Of a stretch of DNA of 50,012 nt, positions 1 through 9,195 are shown piece by piece (the first letter of the stretch is position 1; each line of letters starts with the position of its first letter). Position numbers and translations under genes: made by a program. The notes under the pieces were generated by a model. That model was given only the letters and a program-made list of their open reading frames with translations, was not told the origin of the DNA and did not search any database. Origin of the DNA: Microvirga sp. (GTDB lineage: Bacteria; Pseudomonadota; Alphaproteobacteria; Rhizobiales; Beijerinckiaceae); the NCBI GenBank assembly GCA_029266525.1, contig JAQSWQ010000023.1, positions 1-50,012 of the forward strand, written 5' to 3'.

Positions 1-440
1 TGAGTGCGCTGAGTCGAGACATAGAGAGCGACGTCGAGCATGCTGAGGTGGTTGAGCCCGCGAAGCGCGTTGCCGTATGCCGTCCGAATTTTCCGAAGCG
101 AGTAGCTCTCCCAAAACTCTGAATACTCTGGGTCAGGATTAACGATATGCCGCTTGTCGATCAGCGTCAAAAAATACAGCGGGACCGGCAGTCGAAAATC
201 AGGTGGTTCCGCACCTAAATGACTTGCCAAGTTCCCGGCGACAGCACGAAAGAAGCGGCTCCTAGCATACGGATTGTGGGCATTGCGAGACCTCCGCTCC
301 CGCCGCAAAAGCCGCTCGTGAGCTTCATCAACGTCATCGAACGACCTTTGACGGGGCCCACGCAGATGTTTGTCAAGGTGATACCCTTGTTTCCGAATGC
401 GGCGAAGGAATTGCCTCACGTGCTTACGCTCAATTAGCAT
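1..440 (-). CDS. Unknown protein, 3' part cut by left edge
   Basis: An open frame runs from an ATG at 440 down to the window edge without a stop, about 146 residues. It starts MLIERKHVRQFLRRIRKQGY and is preceded by a good ribosome binding site (GAGGAGAA, 7 bases before the ATG). The visible part is basic and Arg-rich at the N-terminus, with a later hydrophobic segment LPVPLYFLTLIDK. I do not recognise the family. It lies on the same strand as the integrase and AlpA-like genes and shares their lower GC, so I infer that it belongs to the same integrative element. Confidence 0.6.
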   Translation of the reverse strand, partial: MLIERKHVRQFLRRIRKQGYHLDKHLRGPRQRSFDDVDEAHERLLRRERRSRNAHNPYARSRFFRAVAGNLASHLGAEPPDFRLPVPLYFLTLIDKRHIVNPDPEYSEFWESYSLRKIRTAYGNALRGLNHLSMLDVALYVSTQRT

Positions 441-735
441 ATCCCATTCTCCTCATTAGCCAATTGCGGTTACCACTTTACTGTATGCCAAAGCTACGCC
501 TCTTATGTTACGTTGAAGCGTGCCTCGGTACCTGTCGCTCGATGGTTACTTATCATTGCTCCATTGAACCACATTGCCATGGACATTGCTATTCTCATGT
601 ATTCCGTCTGATACCGTTGATGTATTAAACATAATAATCCATATATCGCATTGATATGATGTTGATGTGTATAAGTTCGTATATACAAGCTAGCTCGCCG
701 CTGCCATAATATGGCTTGTTTATTGGATGATGGTG
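441..735. other. AT-rich gap without a supported gene
   Basis: This stretch is markedly AT-rich for the window, especially 600-720. A 61-residue open frame lies on the minus strand (503-688), but it has no ribosome binding site and odd composition, so I do not call it. A 13-base palindrome GCCATAATATGGC lies at 703-715. Otherwise I see nothing. Confidence 0.5.
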
Positions 736-769
736 CGCTGGGCCGAAACTCGTGAGCTCCGGCCCAGCG
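736..769. terminator. Inverted repeat downstream of the acidic-protein gene
   Basis: CGCTGGGCCG (736-745) and CGGCCCAGCG (760-769) form a perfect 10-bp stem with a 14-base loop, 13 bases past the stop of the minus-strand gene ending at 782. Position and stem strength fit transcription termination, but there is no clear T-run on the minus-strand exit side, so this is only a terminator-like hairpin. Confidence 0.4.
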
Positions 770-781
770 GATTGGTTGTTG

Positions 782-1474
782 TTAGTCGAGAATCTTCACG
801 GACCTGCCGACGATGCGCTTCCAGCCCTTGTGGATTTCGGTGCACTCGACAATGAGCCGGGCCTTCTCACCGACAGCGAGACCAAGGACCTGCTGAAGCC
901 GCTCCTCACTCATTTCCACGTGGAGGGTTAGGTCATCGACATGGCGCGGCCCTCGTGCAGCGCCCGAGCTTCTTTCGGTCCTCTTGTGCTCCTTTTCCTT
1001 TTTTCTTTCCTTCTGATCCTCTTCGTCCCCCTCGTTCTCCTCCTCTTGCTCCTCCTCATCGTTGTGAGAGCCCGCAGCGGCTTCGTTGGCCAGTTTTTGA
1101 ATGCCGTGCCTCTCCTTGATCTTTGCGGCGATTCCGTCCGCCGGAACGCCCTCCTCATACAAAAGGCGGAGTGCCGACGCGTGCTTGCTCGCCTTTTGTC
1201 GGGCTGCCCGCGTCTTCGCTTTGTACACAAAGGCCACCGCGTCGAACCAAATGTCGGCGGATTCGTCACCTGCGTACTCTGCGAAGTCCTCCGCGTCCCG
1301 GAACGTCTGGGACTCATTATCCTCTAAGGCGGCGACGACACTGGCGAAGGTGTCTTGGAGGATTTCGCGCTGGCGTTGGCGGAACTGCTTGTTGGCCTCT
1401 TCGTATTCAGCTTGCGCACCGCGCAACCCTTCCAGCGGCGTTGTCGCTTTAAGCGACGTGGCTCGTGTGCTCAT
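782..1474 (-). CDS. Unknown protein with a charged Glu/Lys linker
   Basis: 230 residues from an ATG at 1474 that overlaps the stop of the AlpA-like gene (ATGA), which indicates translational coupling; the frame is open further upstream, but that part overlies alpA. Roughly residues 10-130 look helical and charged. A run at about 135-165 is almost only Glu, Asp, Lys and Arg. The last 60 residues (LTLHVEMSEERLQQVLGL) could be a small folded domain. The family is not recognised. Such proteins are common as unknown cargo in integrative elements; no function is assigned. Confidence 0.7.
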   Translation of the reverse strand: MSTRATSLKATTPLEGLRGAQAEYEEANKQFRQRQREILQDTFASVVAALEDNESQTFRDAEDFAEYAGDESADIWFDAVAFVYKAKTRAARQKASKHASALRLLYEEGVPADGIAAKIKERHGIQKLANEAAAGSHNDEEEQEEENEGDEEDQKERKKEKEHKRTERSSGAARGPRHVDDLTLHVEMSEERLQQVLGLAVGEKARLIVECTEIHKGWKRIVGRSVKILD

Positions 1475-1716
1475 TGTCCCCTCCTGTCGATAAGCTCGCG
1501 AATCTCCTCGACCCGCCAGGCCGTGGTTCTCGGGCCGAGTTTCACGGGTTTGGGGAAACGGCCCTCCCGAACTCCGGCCCACCACGCGCTGCGGCTGATG
1601 GGAAGCGGTCCGCGAGGGGCCAGGATTGACGAGAGGCGTACGAGACCGACCTCAGGAAACGTCAGTGGCGAATGTCGGCCAGATGACGCCTCAGCGGCAT
1701 TACCATTCGATATCAT
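1471..1716 (-). CDS. AlpA-family helix-turn-helix regulator / excisionase-like
   Basis: 81 residues from the ATG at 1716, chosen because AAGGAG lies 8 bases upstream. The C-terminal 55 residues show the AlpA/MerR-like winged helix pattern: VRLSSIL, ISRSAWWAGVREGRFPKPVKLGPRTTAWR split by a turn, then VEEIRELIDRR. AlpA proteins of P4-like elements activate or help excision by the linked integrase. The integrase lies in the same orientation 1.1 kb upstream. Two ATTATGCA repeats sit in its leader. The N-terminal 25 residues are poorly conserved-looking. Confidence 0.75.
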   Translation of the reverse strand: MISNGNAAEASSGRHSPLTFPEVGLVRLSSILAPRGPLPISRSAWWAGVREGRFPKPVKLGPRTTAWRVEEIRELIDRRGQ

Positions 1717-1776
1717 GTGATTTCTCCTTGCCCGAAATGGACAAGGGGTAGTTAAGGGGCCCGCGGAAGCTGGGGG

Positions 1777-1804
1777 ATTATGCAAACAGAGTTTTCATTA
1801 TGCA
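1777..1804. repeat. Direct repeat ATTATGCA, 20 bp apart, upstream of alpA
   Basis: ATTATGCA occurs at 1777-1784 and at 1797-1804, exactly 20 bp start to start, about two helical turns. On the gene strand each reads TGCATAAT, which resembles a -10 box. They lie 60-90 bp before the alpA start. They could be binding sites for AlpA or a promoter pair; this is inference from position and spacing. Confidence 0.5.
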
Positions 1805-1874
1805 GTGGGCAATTGCACAACAACGCTCTTAAAGGCCAGTGGATTAAGCGAACGTGCAGCTGGCGTATCGAAAA

Positions 1875-2834
1875 TCAGGTGCGTTTGCGCTTTTTTGTAA
1901 ACGTCCACGCGATCAAAGATGCCTGTTCGTCATCGAACAGAGGTGGCGGGATCGGCGCAGGCTCAATCGGAGGAAGGAGAGCTAACGCAGATTTGCCGAA
2001 CTCCTCCTCTTTGCAGTTTCCAAGTATATCTTGGGCTGCGAATCGCGTGAGCGCGAACCACCGACTTAAAAGGCCCTTGTGCTTTCTGAACGTCGCCTCG
2101 CCCGTGACAATAGCATCGAGCAAGGAGGTGGTTTCAGAAACTTGTAACCGAGCTGCAGCATAGGCAAAGGCAGCTGAAGCCTTGTAATTAGACCAGTGTT
2201 TCTTTACCGTGCGTTCCCTGACAACACTATCAGCAGAAAGTTTGAATAACATCGTGCTTCCAAGATTTACGCTTGCCTCGTTATATTCGCTCGCATCCTG
2301 CAAATTTACTAGATGAAAATGAAAAATCGACATGAGCATGACGATGTGCGGAATGCCACTCGCGCCGCTCTGAAGCTGTTTCCTAAACCCCCCACGCGAA
2401 GGGCACTTTGCAAGCTGAGCAACACCGCCAATGGGATAGTAGATCTGCTCAAAAAACTCATGGCCGATCTGATGCGTTCTTATGAGGATGTCTCCAAGCT
2501 GTCCCACGCCATACATCTCCCTCCCGGCGGCCTCGGCCGATTGGAGGAACTTAACCGCTGTGAGCGTCATGGCGTGTTTGATGAGCATCGGCTTGCTTGG
2601 GCAGGCAACCCATGCGCAAAGCCCGTCGAATAAGATGTCTTTATGAGCGTAGTACGACGGTTCCGGCGAAGCGAGGATCGACGTAACTTCCTTTACGTCG
2701 AAATTCTCCCAGGCGTACTCCACGAATGGCCGCGAGCTGATCGCAGGCAACCGTCGCCGTTCAAGCCGCTCTTCAATTTTTGTCCACGCTTCCAGGAGCC
2801 TTCGTCTGCTCTCGGGATTTCGCTCCGTCATCAT
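1875..2834 (-). CDS. Unknown protein coupled to the integrase
   Basis: 319 residues. The start ATG at 2834 overlaps the integrase stop (2831-2833), so the two are probably cotranscribed and coupled. No transmembrane segment or signal peptide is visible. The sequence appears mostly helical, with several aromatic-rich stretches (HEFFEQIYYPIGG around residue 125) and a basic C-terminus KKRKRT. Codon use and GC are lower than in the housekeeping genes. I do not recognise a family. The position suggests an accessory of integration or cargo of the element. Confidence 0.7.
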   Translation of the reverse strand: MMTERNPESRRRLLEAWTKIEERLERRRLPAISSRPFVEYAWENFDVKEVTSILASPEPSYYAHKDILFDGLCAWVACPSKPMLIKHAMTLTAVKFLQSAEAAGREMYGVGQLGDILIRTHQIGHEFFEQIYYPIGGVAQLAKCPSRGGFRKQLQSGASGIPHIVMLMSIFHFHLVNLQDASEYNEASVNLGSTMLFKLSADSVVRERTVKKHWSNYKASAAFAYAAARLQVSETTSLLDAIVTGEATFRKHKGLLSRWFALTRFAAQDILGNCKEEEFGKSALALLPPIEPAPIPPPLFDDEQASLIAWTFTKKRKRT

Positions 2835-4081
2835 CGGGGTTCCTGTTGGGGGAGGTCAGAGGCGCCAAACGAGGAGGCTGAATTTAGATGGATGAAGTCG
2901 GTCCAAGCGTCCATCAACTCTCGCCGCTTTTCGAACAAGTCACCACGTCGATACGCCGCCTCCGTCTTGTCAGAAATCGAATGCGCGAGCGCCATCTCGC
3001 AGACCTCGCGAGGGAAACTTGTGGTCTCGGCTGCCCAATCCCGAAACGCAGATCGAAAGCCGTGAGCCGTAACGTTCTTAACGTTTAGGCGGCGCAGCAT
3101 CAGCAGAAAAGTCATCTTTGCCATGGGACTTCCCGCCTTAGTTCCTGGGAATACCAGCTCATCTCCGGTATTTAGCTCGCGAGCGCGCTGCAGGATATGA
3201 ACAGCCCGTGCGCTGAGCGGTACACGGTGCTCGCGTCCGGACTTCGTGCGCCGCGCTGGGATTGTCCACACTGCGCGTTCGAGATCGACCTCCTCCCATC
3301 TAGCATGCAAAACTTCGCTCGTTCTCGTCGCGGTCAGGATTAGAAATTCGAAGGCGAGCCGCGCCGTTTCAGCACCCTCGGCCTCTCGAAGCCGCCTTAC
3401 GAATTCCGGCATCCTGACATAGCCGATGGCTGGCAAGTGCTGCCGCCGGTTCGGTTGACGCGGCAGCCCACGTTCGATGCCCTCGGCAGGGTTCTCACCT
3501 GAACGCAACCCGGCGGCCTTCGCCCAATCCAGAACGGTTCGAATTCTCTGACGGGTGCGTCGCGCCGTCTCTGGCTTGGTCAGCCAAATCGGCGAAAGCG
3601 CGCTGAGAACGTGAGATGTGTTTATCTCGTCGACGCGGATCTTGCCGAGCACCGGAAAGGCGTAAGTCGAAAGAGTGGTAATCCATTGTGCAGCGTGTTT
3701 GTTGTCCCGCCATGCGCCTCGATGCTCCGCGTGCGTCGTCCGCGCCGCCTCTTCGAAGGTAGGAACCCTTCGCCGATCCGTTTTTCTGTCGGCAAGCGGG
3801 TCGCCACCCGAGCGGGCCAGCTTGCGATAAGCAGTCGCCTGTTCACGAGCCTCCGCGAGCGACACCAGCCTTAGGCTTCCCAATCCGATGTCGCGGCGAC
3901 GGCCCATTACGACGGTCCGGAGCACCCACCGTTTTGCACCAGAAGGGTCGACGACCAGGTAAAGGCCGTTGCCATCGGCGTAACGACCAGGCTTCTTCAG
4001 CGTGTTGATCCTGACGGCGGTCAGCGCCTTTTCGGGATGGCGGCGAGGGGTAGAAGGCTTGCTCGACATCCCACTGCTCAT
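2831..4081 (-). CDS. Tyrosine recombinase, P4-type integrase
   Basis: 416 residues, normal length for this class. Residues about 20-105 are the DUF4102-type arm-DNA-binding domain (GRYADGNGLYLVV). A SAM-like core-binding domain follows at about 108-200, and the catalytic domain at about 220-395. The full active set is visible: R253 (TATRTSE), K280, H340 and R343 (HGFRSAFRDW), H367, and the nucleophile Y377. It should integrate and excise the element at one end of which it lies. No tRNA target is visible in the 180 bp beyond its 5' end. The start could also be the ATG at 4069; neither has a strong ribosome binding site. Confidence 0.93.
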   Translation of the reverse strand: MSSGMSSKPSTPRRHPEKALTAVRINTLKKPGRYADGNGLYLVVDPSGAKRWVLRTVVMGRRRDIGLGSLRLVSLAEAREQATAYRKLARSGGDPLADRKTDRRRVPTFEEAARTTHAEHRGAWRDNKHAAQWITTLSTYAFPVLGKIRVDEINTSHVLSALSPIWLTKPETARRTRQRIRTVLDWAKAAGLRSGENPAEGIERGLPRQPNRRQHLPAIGYVRMPEFVRRLREAEGAETARLAFEFLILTATRTSEVLHARWEEVDLERAVWTIPARRTKSGREHRVPLSARAVHILQRARELNTGDELVFPGTKAGSPMAKMTFLLMLRRLNVKNVTAHGFRSAFRDWAAETTSFPREVCEMALAHSISDKTEAAYRRGDLFEKRRELMDAWTDFIHLNSASSFGASDLPQQEPR

Positions 4082-4260
4082 ACCACAAAATTTGCAGGAT
4101 GTTATCGACCATCGCTGATCGTCCGCGGACGACCATCTCTCCTAATCATCTGAGGCTGTTGAATTGCACTTTGCCGGACAATGTTGGACTCCAGAACAGC
4201 GGATAACCATTCCGGCCTTCGCGGCGGACCCGTCATGGCGCGCCCGGAGCCTCCCGCCTC

Positions 4261-5801
4261 GTGACAGCCGAGCGGCCGATCATCCTGCCGGTCCCCTGGC
4301 CGACGCTTGCCGGTGCGCTGCTGCTCGGGGCAGCGTTCGCGGCCGTGCTCTCGGGCGCGCTCGCGCAGGAGGGCACTGCGCGACTTCGCGGCACCGACCT
4401 AACGGAAAGCTCCGATCTCCTCAGTCTTGGGCGCGACCGCGACCGCGGAAGGATCGTCGCAACGCCCGGCCCGCGTGTGAGCGCCGAGGCTCGCGACAGA
4501 GAACGTCTGCGCCCGGGCGAGCGGCGCACCGCCGCGCCATGGCGCGCCGCACCCGCCCCCCGGCGACGGCACCGGTGCGGCTGCCGGTACAGACGCCCCT
4601 CGTGGCGCGGACGGTGCAGGGCAACGTGCAGCCGCCGCTCGTCGGTTTGCCCGATCCGCCGTCGCCACCCGCGCCGTCTCGCCCGCGCCGCAGGCGCACG
4701 GCCGAGGAAGACCCTTACGCGCAGCTCGGCTTGCGCCTCGGCGGCATCACCGTCCTGCCGGCGATCCAACAGAGTGTGGGCTACGACACCAATCCGAACC
4801 GGCTCTCAGGGCCGCACAAGGGTTCGACGGTGTTGCGCACGGACGCCGAGGTGCGGCTGCAGAGCGACTGGTCGGCACATGCGCTCACCGGCTTCCTGCG
4901 CGGCAGCTACAGCGCGTACCCGAACGTCAAGGGTGCGGACCGGCCGGAGGGCGAAGGCCGACTCGCCCTGCGCGTCGACGTCTCGCGTGACACCCAAGCG
5001 GAGATCGAAGGCCGCTTCGTCCTTGACACGCAGCGTCCCGGCAGCCCCGACCTCAACGCCGCGGTGAGCGAGCGGCCGCTGGTCGCAACTACGGGGGTCG
5101 CGGCCGGGGTGACGCAGCGGTTCAATCGCCTGCTCGTCGGATTGCGTGGCACGATCGACCGCACGGTCTACGAGGACGCCAAGCTATCGAGCGGCGTGGT
5201 GCTGAGCCAAAGCGACCGCGACGCCAACCAGTACGGCCTTCGCCTGCGCGCCGGATACGAGCTGACGCCTGGCGTGATCCCCTTCGTTGAAGCCCTCGCC
5301 GACACCCGGGTGCACGACATCCCGGTCGACAGCGCCGGCTTCCGTCGTGATTCGGACGGCATCGGCCTGCGCGCGGGCTCCACCTTTGAGATCACCCGGA
5401 CCCTCACCGGCGAGGTTTCGGGGGGCATCGTCAAGCGTAGCTACGAAGATCCGCGGCTCAAAGACCTGCGTGGTCCTCTCGTCGATGCCGCGGTGGTTTG
5501 GTCGGCGACGCCGCTGACCACGGTGCGCCTGCGCGCCCAGACCCAGATCGACGAGACCACCATCGCGAACTCGAGCGGCGCGCTCACCCAGCGGGCGACT
5601 CTCGAGGTCCAGCACGATCTGCGGCGCAACCTCAGCCTCACCGGCCTGATCGGCATCAGCGAGACCGACTACGAAGGCTACAAGCTCACCCGCTCGGTCG
5701 CCGTCCGCGCGAGCTTCATTCACGAACGTCTGAAGAGCACAGCGCCCGGCTCCGACTATACGGCGAACACCTACCTTCTGGGGCTGCGGTTCAACCCTTA
5801 G
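4261..5801 (+). pseudogene. Outer-membrane beta-barrel protein with one-base frameshift
   Basis: A GTG at 4261 opens a frame with a clear signal peptide (LAGALLLGAAFAAVLSGALAQ, cleaved near residue 36). At the C6 run 4556-4561 this frame turns into Arg-rich nonsense, and the next frame takes over with a Pro-rich linker and then about 350 residues of alternating polar/aromatic strands (GLRLGGITVLPAIQQSVGYD at the start, LLGLRFNP at the end), typical of beta-barrel porin-2-like proteins. Adding one base in the C run gives a continuous protein of 513 residues. It ends 11 bp inside the convergent galU gene. Function is probably an envelope or exopolysaccharide-linked barrel. Either a real pseudogene or a sequence error. 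Confidence 0.75.
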
Positions 5802-6651
5802 CGAGCAAGGCCTCGAGTTCCCGCCGGAACGGACCCCCGAGCTCCTCCCGGTCCAAGGCATAGGCGACATTCGCCATCAGGAAGCCGATCTTCGAGCCGC
5901 AGTCGTAGATCTCGCCGTCGAAGCGCGCGGCGTGAAAGGGCTGCGTCTCGGCGAGCTTGATCATGGCGTCGGTGATCTGGATCTCGCCGCCGGCGCCGCG
6001 CTCCTGACACTGGAGCAGCCCGAAGATCTCCGGCTGGAGGATGTAGCGGCCGGAGATCGCGAGATTGGAGGGGGCGGTGCCGGGCTTCGGCTTCTCGACC
6101 ATCCGCGTGATGCGCATGTCCTCATCGACGCCGCAGATGCCGTATTGATGGGTCTCGTCGTCGGGCACCTCGTAGACAGCGACGATATTGCCGCCGGTCC
6201 GTTCATAGGTCCTGACCATCCGGGCAAGGCAGGACGGACCGTGGTGGAGCATGTCCGGCAGGAGCAGCGCGAACGGCTCGTCACCAACGATCTCGCGCGC
6301 GCACCAGACTGCGTGGCCCAAACCCAGCGGGGCCTGCTGGCGAGTGAAGCTTGTCTGCCCGGCCGCGGGCAGCTGCTTGGCAAGCTCCTCCAGCTCCTTG
6401 TTCTTCCCGCGCTCCGCAAGCGTCGCATCGAGCTCGAAAGCGATGTCGAAATGGTCCTCGATGACGCCCTTGTTGCGCCCGGTGACGAAAACGAAATGCT
6501 CGATGCCGGCCTCGCGCGCCTCGTCGACGACATGCTGCACGACCGGCCGGTCGACCACCGTCAGCATCTCCTTCGGAATAGCCTTCGTAGCTGGCAGGAA
6601 GCGGGTGCCGAGACCGGCGACGGGAAGGACGGCTTTGCGGATGCGCTTCAT
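5791..6651 (-). CDS. galU: UTP-glucose-1-phosphate uridylyltransferase
   Basis: 286 residues, usual length. It makes UDP-glucose from UTP and glucose-1-phosphate in the cytoplasm, feeding glycan and exopolysaccharide synthesis. The N-terminal nucleotide-binding signature [19 protein letters not shown] is present at residues 6-24, followed by the GalU-typical VVQHVVDEA and VEKPKPG. The C-terminal [10 protein letters not shown] is also characteristic. It diverges from galE, the next enzyme using its product, across a 156-bp gap that must hold both promoters. Its 3' end overlaps the barrel gene by 11 bp. Confidence 0.96.
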   Translation of the reverse strand: MKRIRKAVLPVAGLGTRFLPATKAIPKEMLTVVDRPVVQHVVDEAREAGIEHFVFVTGRNKGVIEDHFDIAFELDATLAERGKNKELEELAKQLPAAGQTSFTRQQAPLGLGHAVWCAREIVGDEPFALLLPDMLHHGPSCLARMVRTYERTGGNIVAVYEVPDDETHQYGICGVDEDMRITRMVEKPKPGTAPSNLAISGRYILQPEIFGLLQCQERGAGGEIQITDAMIKLAETQPFHAARFDGEIYDCGSKIGFLMANVAYALDREELGGPFRRELEALLAKG

Positions 6652-6807
6652 GGGGCTCGGCCGAAGGGAGGACGGGAGGAGCGGTGGGCGTCAACGGCCG
6701 GGCGCCGGGCCCGGTTGCCGCCGCCGAAACCGCCCGCGGGGGGCCTTAATCGGAGGTCAAGCGTTTGCGCTTAGCTTGGCCGCGCGCTGGAGTGAAGGGG
6801 AGATCGC

Positions 6808-7797
6808 ATGGCGGTTCTGGTGACGGGCGGTGCCGGGTATATCGGCAGCCACATGGTGCTGGCCCTTCTCGACGCCGACGAGGAGGTGGTCGTCCTCGAC
6901 AACCTCTCGACCGGCTTCGACTGGGTGCTCCCGCCCGAGGTGAAGCTCGTCATCGGGGACATGGGCGACCAGGAGCTCGTCGGCGAGGTCATCCGCTCCC
7001 ACGCCATCGAGGCGATTGCCCATTTCGCGGCCAAGATCGTGGTGCCCGATTCCGTCGCCGACCCGCTCGGCTATTACCTCAACAACACCGTGAAATCGCG
7101 GGCGCTGATCGAGAGCGCGGTCAAAGGAGGCGTGAAACAGTTCATTTTCTCCTCGACGGCCGCCGTCTACGGCGAGCCGGCGGTAGTGCCTGTGCCGGAG
7201 AACCTGCCGCTCAATCCGATCAACCCCTATGGCCGCTCCAAGCTGATGACCGAGTGGATGCTGCAGGACGCCGCGCGCGCACATGATCTGCGGTATGTCG
7301 CGCTCCGCTACTTCAACGTCGCCGGAGCGGATCCGCGTGGGCGCTCGGGCCAGTCGACCGCCAACGCCACCCACCTCATCAAGGTGGCGTCCCAGACCGC
7401 GCTCGGAGAGCGGCCCTACATGGAGGTGTTCGGCACCGATTACCCGACGCCCGACGGCTCCTGCCTGCGCGACTACATCCAGGTCAGCGACCTCGCGGAG
7501 GCGCATATGGTGGCGCTCGCCCATCTGCGCGAAGGCGGGAACAGCCTGACCCTCAACTGCGGCTATGGGCGGGGCTATTCCGTGCTCGAGGTCATCGAGG
7601 TGGTGAAACGGGCCTCCGGGATCGATTTCGAGGTGCGCTACTCGCCGCGCCGGCAGGGCGACCCGGCCCAGATCGTCGCCAAAGCCGACCGCATCCGCCA
7701 GGAGCTCGGCTGGTCGCCGCGCCACGACAACCTCAACGAGATCGTCGAGCAGGCCCTGTCCTGGGAGCAATCGCTCAAGCGCCGCAACCTTCGCTGA
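6808..7797 (+). CDS. galE: UDP-glucose 4-epimerase
   Basis: 329 residues. It interconverts UDP-glucose and UDP-galactose with bound NAD. The Rossmann motif GGAGYIGSH is at residues 7-15, the catalytic Ser/Thr in FSSTAAVYG at about 112-120, and the YxxxK pair as YGRSK at about 144-148. The conserved LRYFNVAGA follows. The start ATG at 6808 has GGGGAG about 6 bases upstream. Head to head with galU, so UDP-sugar supply for surface polysaccharide is probably jointly controlled here. Confidence 0.96.
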   Translation: MAVLVTGGAGYIGSHMVLALLDADEEVVVLDNLSTGFDWVLPPEVKLVIGDMGDQELVGEVIRSHAIEAIAHFAAKIVVPDSVADPLGYYLNNTVKSRALIESAVKGGVKQFIFSSTAAVYGEPAVVPVPENLPLNPINPYGRSKLMTEWMLQDAARAHDLRYVALRYFNVAGADPRGRSGQSTANATHLIKVASQTALGERPYMEVFGTDYPTPDGSCLRDYIQVSDLAEAHMVALAHLREGGNSLTLNCGYGRGYSVLEVIEVVKRASGIDFEVRYSPRRQGDPAQIVAKADRIRQELGWSPRHDNLNEIVEQALSWEQSLKRRNLR

Positions 7798-7872
7798 CCG
7801 AGAGCTTAAGGCTTCGTCAACCACAATGTCGTCGATTTGAGGCGGCAAGAAGAGCCGTCTCGAGGGGACGAC

Positions 7873-9141
7873 ATGCGAAAGATTCCTGTGCCGGGCCGGA
7901 TCGGCGCGCTTCTCCTTGCCTGCTGCCTCACTTGGCCCGGAGTCGCCGCCGCCCAGCCTGCCCAGAAGGTCGCTTCCAAAGCGGACCCCGCGCTGAAGCC
8001 GCAAGGCGCAAAGCCCGCCGAGACGAAGCGCGAGGATTTCCGCCGCTTCGTCGAAGGGCTTTGGCCGGAGGCGAAGGCGCGCAAGATCTCGCGCGAGACC
8101 TTCGACGCGGCTTTCCGCGGGGTCGCACCCGATCCCAAGATCATCGCTCTGACGAACAAGCAGTCGGAGTTCGTGCAGCCGATCTGGGGCTATCTGGACG
8201 GCGCCGTCGGCGGTGCGCGCGTTCCGCGTGGGCGCGAGGTCGCCGCGCAATGGTCTGCCCAACTCGACCGCATCGAGCGCAGTTATGGCGTGCCGCGTTC
8301 GATCGTGCTTGGCGTCTGGGGCATGGAGACCAATTACGGCAGCTTCACGGGCGGCATGCCGGTCATCCAATCGCTCGCGACGCTCGCCTACACTCGCTAC
8401 CGGGGCGAGTTTTTCCGCAACGAGCTGCTTGTCGCGCTCGAGATGATCGAGCGCGGCTATGCCGACCCGGCTGCCATGCGCGGCTCTTGGGCGGGCGCCA
8501 TGGGCCACACTCAGTTCATGCCGTCGAGCTTCATCCAGCACGCCGTCGACGGCGACGGCGATGGGCGGGCCGACATCTGGAACTCGCCCGCCGACGCGCT
8601 TGCCTCGACCGCGAACTACCTGCGCAACCATGGTTGGCAGCCGGGCCTGCCCTGGGGCTTCGAGGTCGTGCTGCCGCAAGGCTTCGACTTCCGCAACCAC
8701 CGTCATGGCTTCGCAGCCTGGTCACAGCTCGGCGTCGGCCGCGTCGACGGACAGCCGATGCCGCGCGCGGGCGAGGCGATGCTGTTCCTGCCTGCCGGGG
8801 CGCGGGGGCCAGCCTTTCTGGTCACGGAGAACTACACGGTCATCAAAGCCTACAACTCGTCCGACGCCTATGCGCTTGGCGTTGCCCACCTCGGCGACCG
8901 CATCCTCGGCGGAGCCGCGATCGCCGGCGCGTGGCCCAAGGGCGCTCCCCAGCTCGGCAAGAACGAGCGCATGGAGGTGCAGAGGCGTCTCGCCACGCTT
9001 GGCCATTATGCCGGCGAGAGCGATGGCAAGTTCGGCTCGAAGACCCGCGAGGCGGTGCGCGAGTTCCAGCTCGCCCGTGGCCTCCTCCCCGACGGCTACG
9101 CCGACACCACGGTCCTGAACGCGCTGCGGCAGCCCCGCTGA
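7873..9141 (+). CDS. Lytic murein transglycosylase, MltB type, with PG-binding domain
   Basis: 422 residues from the ATG at 7873, chosen because it starts the signal peptide (LLLACCLTWPGVAAAQ) and has GAGGGG upstream; the frame is open 36 bases earlier. The mature protein carries an SLT_2 domain (about 50-345) with catalytic E152 in GVWGMETNYG and the GAMGHTQFMPSSF block near 215, then a C-terminal peptidoglycan-binding_1 domain (about 355-420, EVQRRLATLGHY, TREAVREFQ). It cleaves the glycan strand in the periplasm to form anhydromuropeptides. No lipobox is visible, so it is probably soluble. Likely expressed with the next gene. Confidence 0.94.
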   Translation: MRKIPVPGRIGALLLACCLTWPGVAAAQPAQKVASKADPALKPQGAKPAETKREDFRRFVEGLWPEAKARKISRETFDAAFRGVAPDPKIIALTNKQSEFVQPIWGYLDGAVGGARVPRGREVAAQWSAQLDRIERSYGVPRSIVLGVWGMETNYGSFTGGMPVIQSLATLAYTRYRGEFFRNELLVALEMIERGYADPAAMRGSWAGAMGHTQFMPSSFIQHAVDGDGDGRADIWNSPADALASTANYLRNHGWQPGLPWGFEVVLPQGFDFRNHRHGFAAWSQLGVGRVDGQPMPRAGEAMLFLPAGARGPAFLVTENYTVIKAYNSSDAYALGVAHLGDRILGGAAIAGAWPKGAPQLGKNERMEVQRRLATLGHYAGESDGKFGSKTREAVREFQLARGLLPDGYADTTVLNALRQPR

Positions 9142-9166
9142 CGGACACGCTCCGATCGCCTATATT
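9138..9166 (+). promoter_or_regulatory. Sigma70-like promoter before the DUF459 gene
   Basis: CTGACG (9138-9143) and TATATT (9161-9166) are separated by 17 bases, 30 bp before the next start codon. The -35 box overlaps the stop of the transglycosylase gene. The match is by eye; it would let the hydrolase gene be expressed independently. Confidence 0.45.
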
Positions 9167-9195
9167 GAGGCGGGGCGGACCGAAGGACCTTTGCG

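Noticed and set aside
219..437. 72-residue plus-strand frame
   Set aside because: Lies antisense to the better supported partial gene with a ribosome binding site (1-440).
503..688. 61-residue frame in the AT-rich gap
   Set aside because: No ribosome binding site and no coding bias.
4082..4260. Possible tRNA fragment as integrase target
   Set aside because: No cloverleaf stems or T-loop could be built by eye.
6757..8706. 649-residue open frame antisense to galE and the transglycosylase gene
   Set aside because: It overlies two well-supported genes, and its His/Arg/Asp-rich make-up is the usual result of reading GC-rich genes on the other strand.
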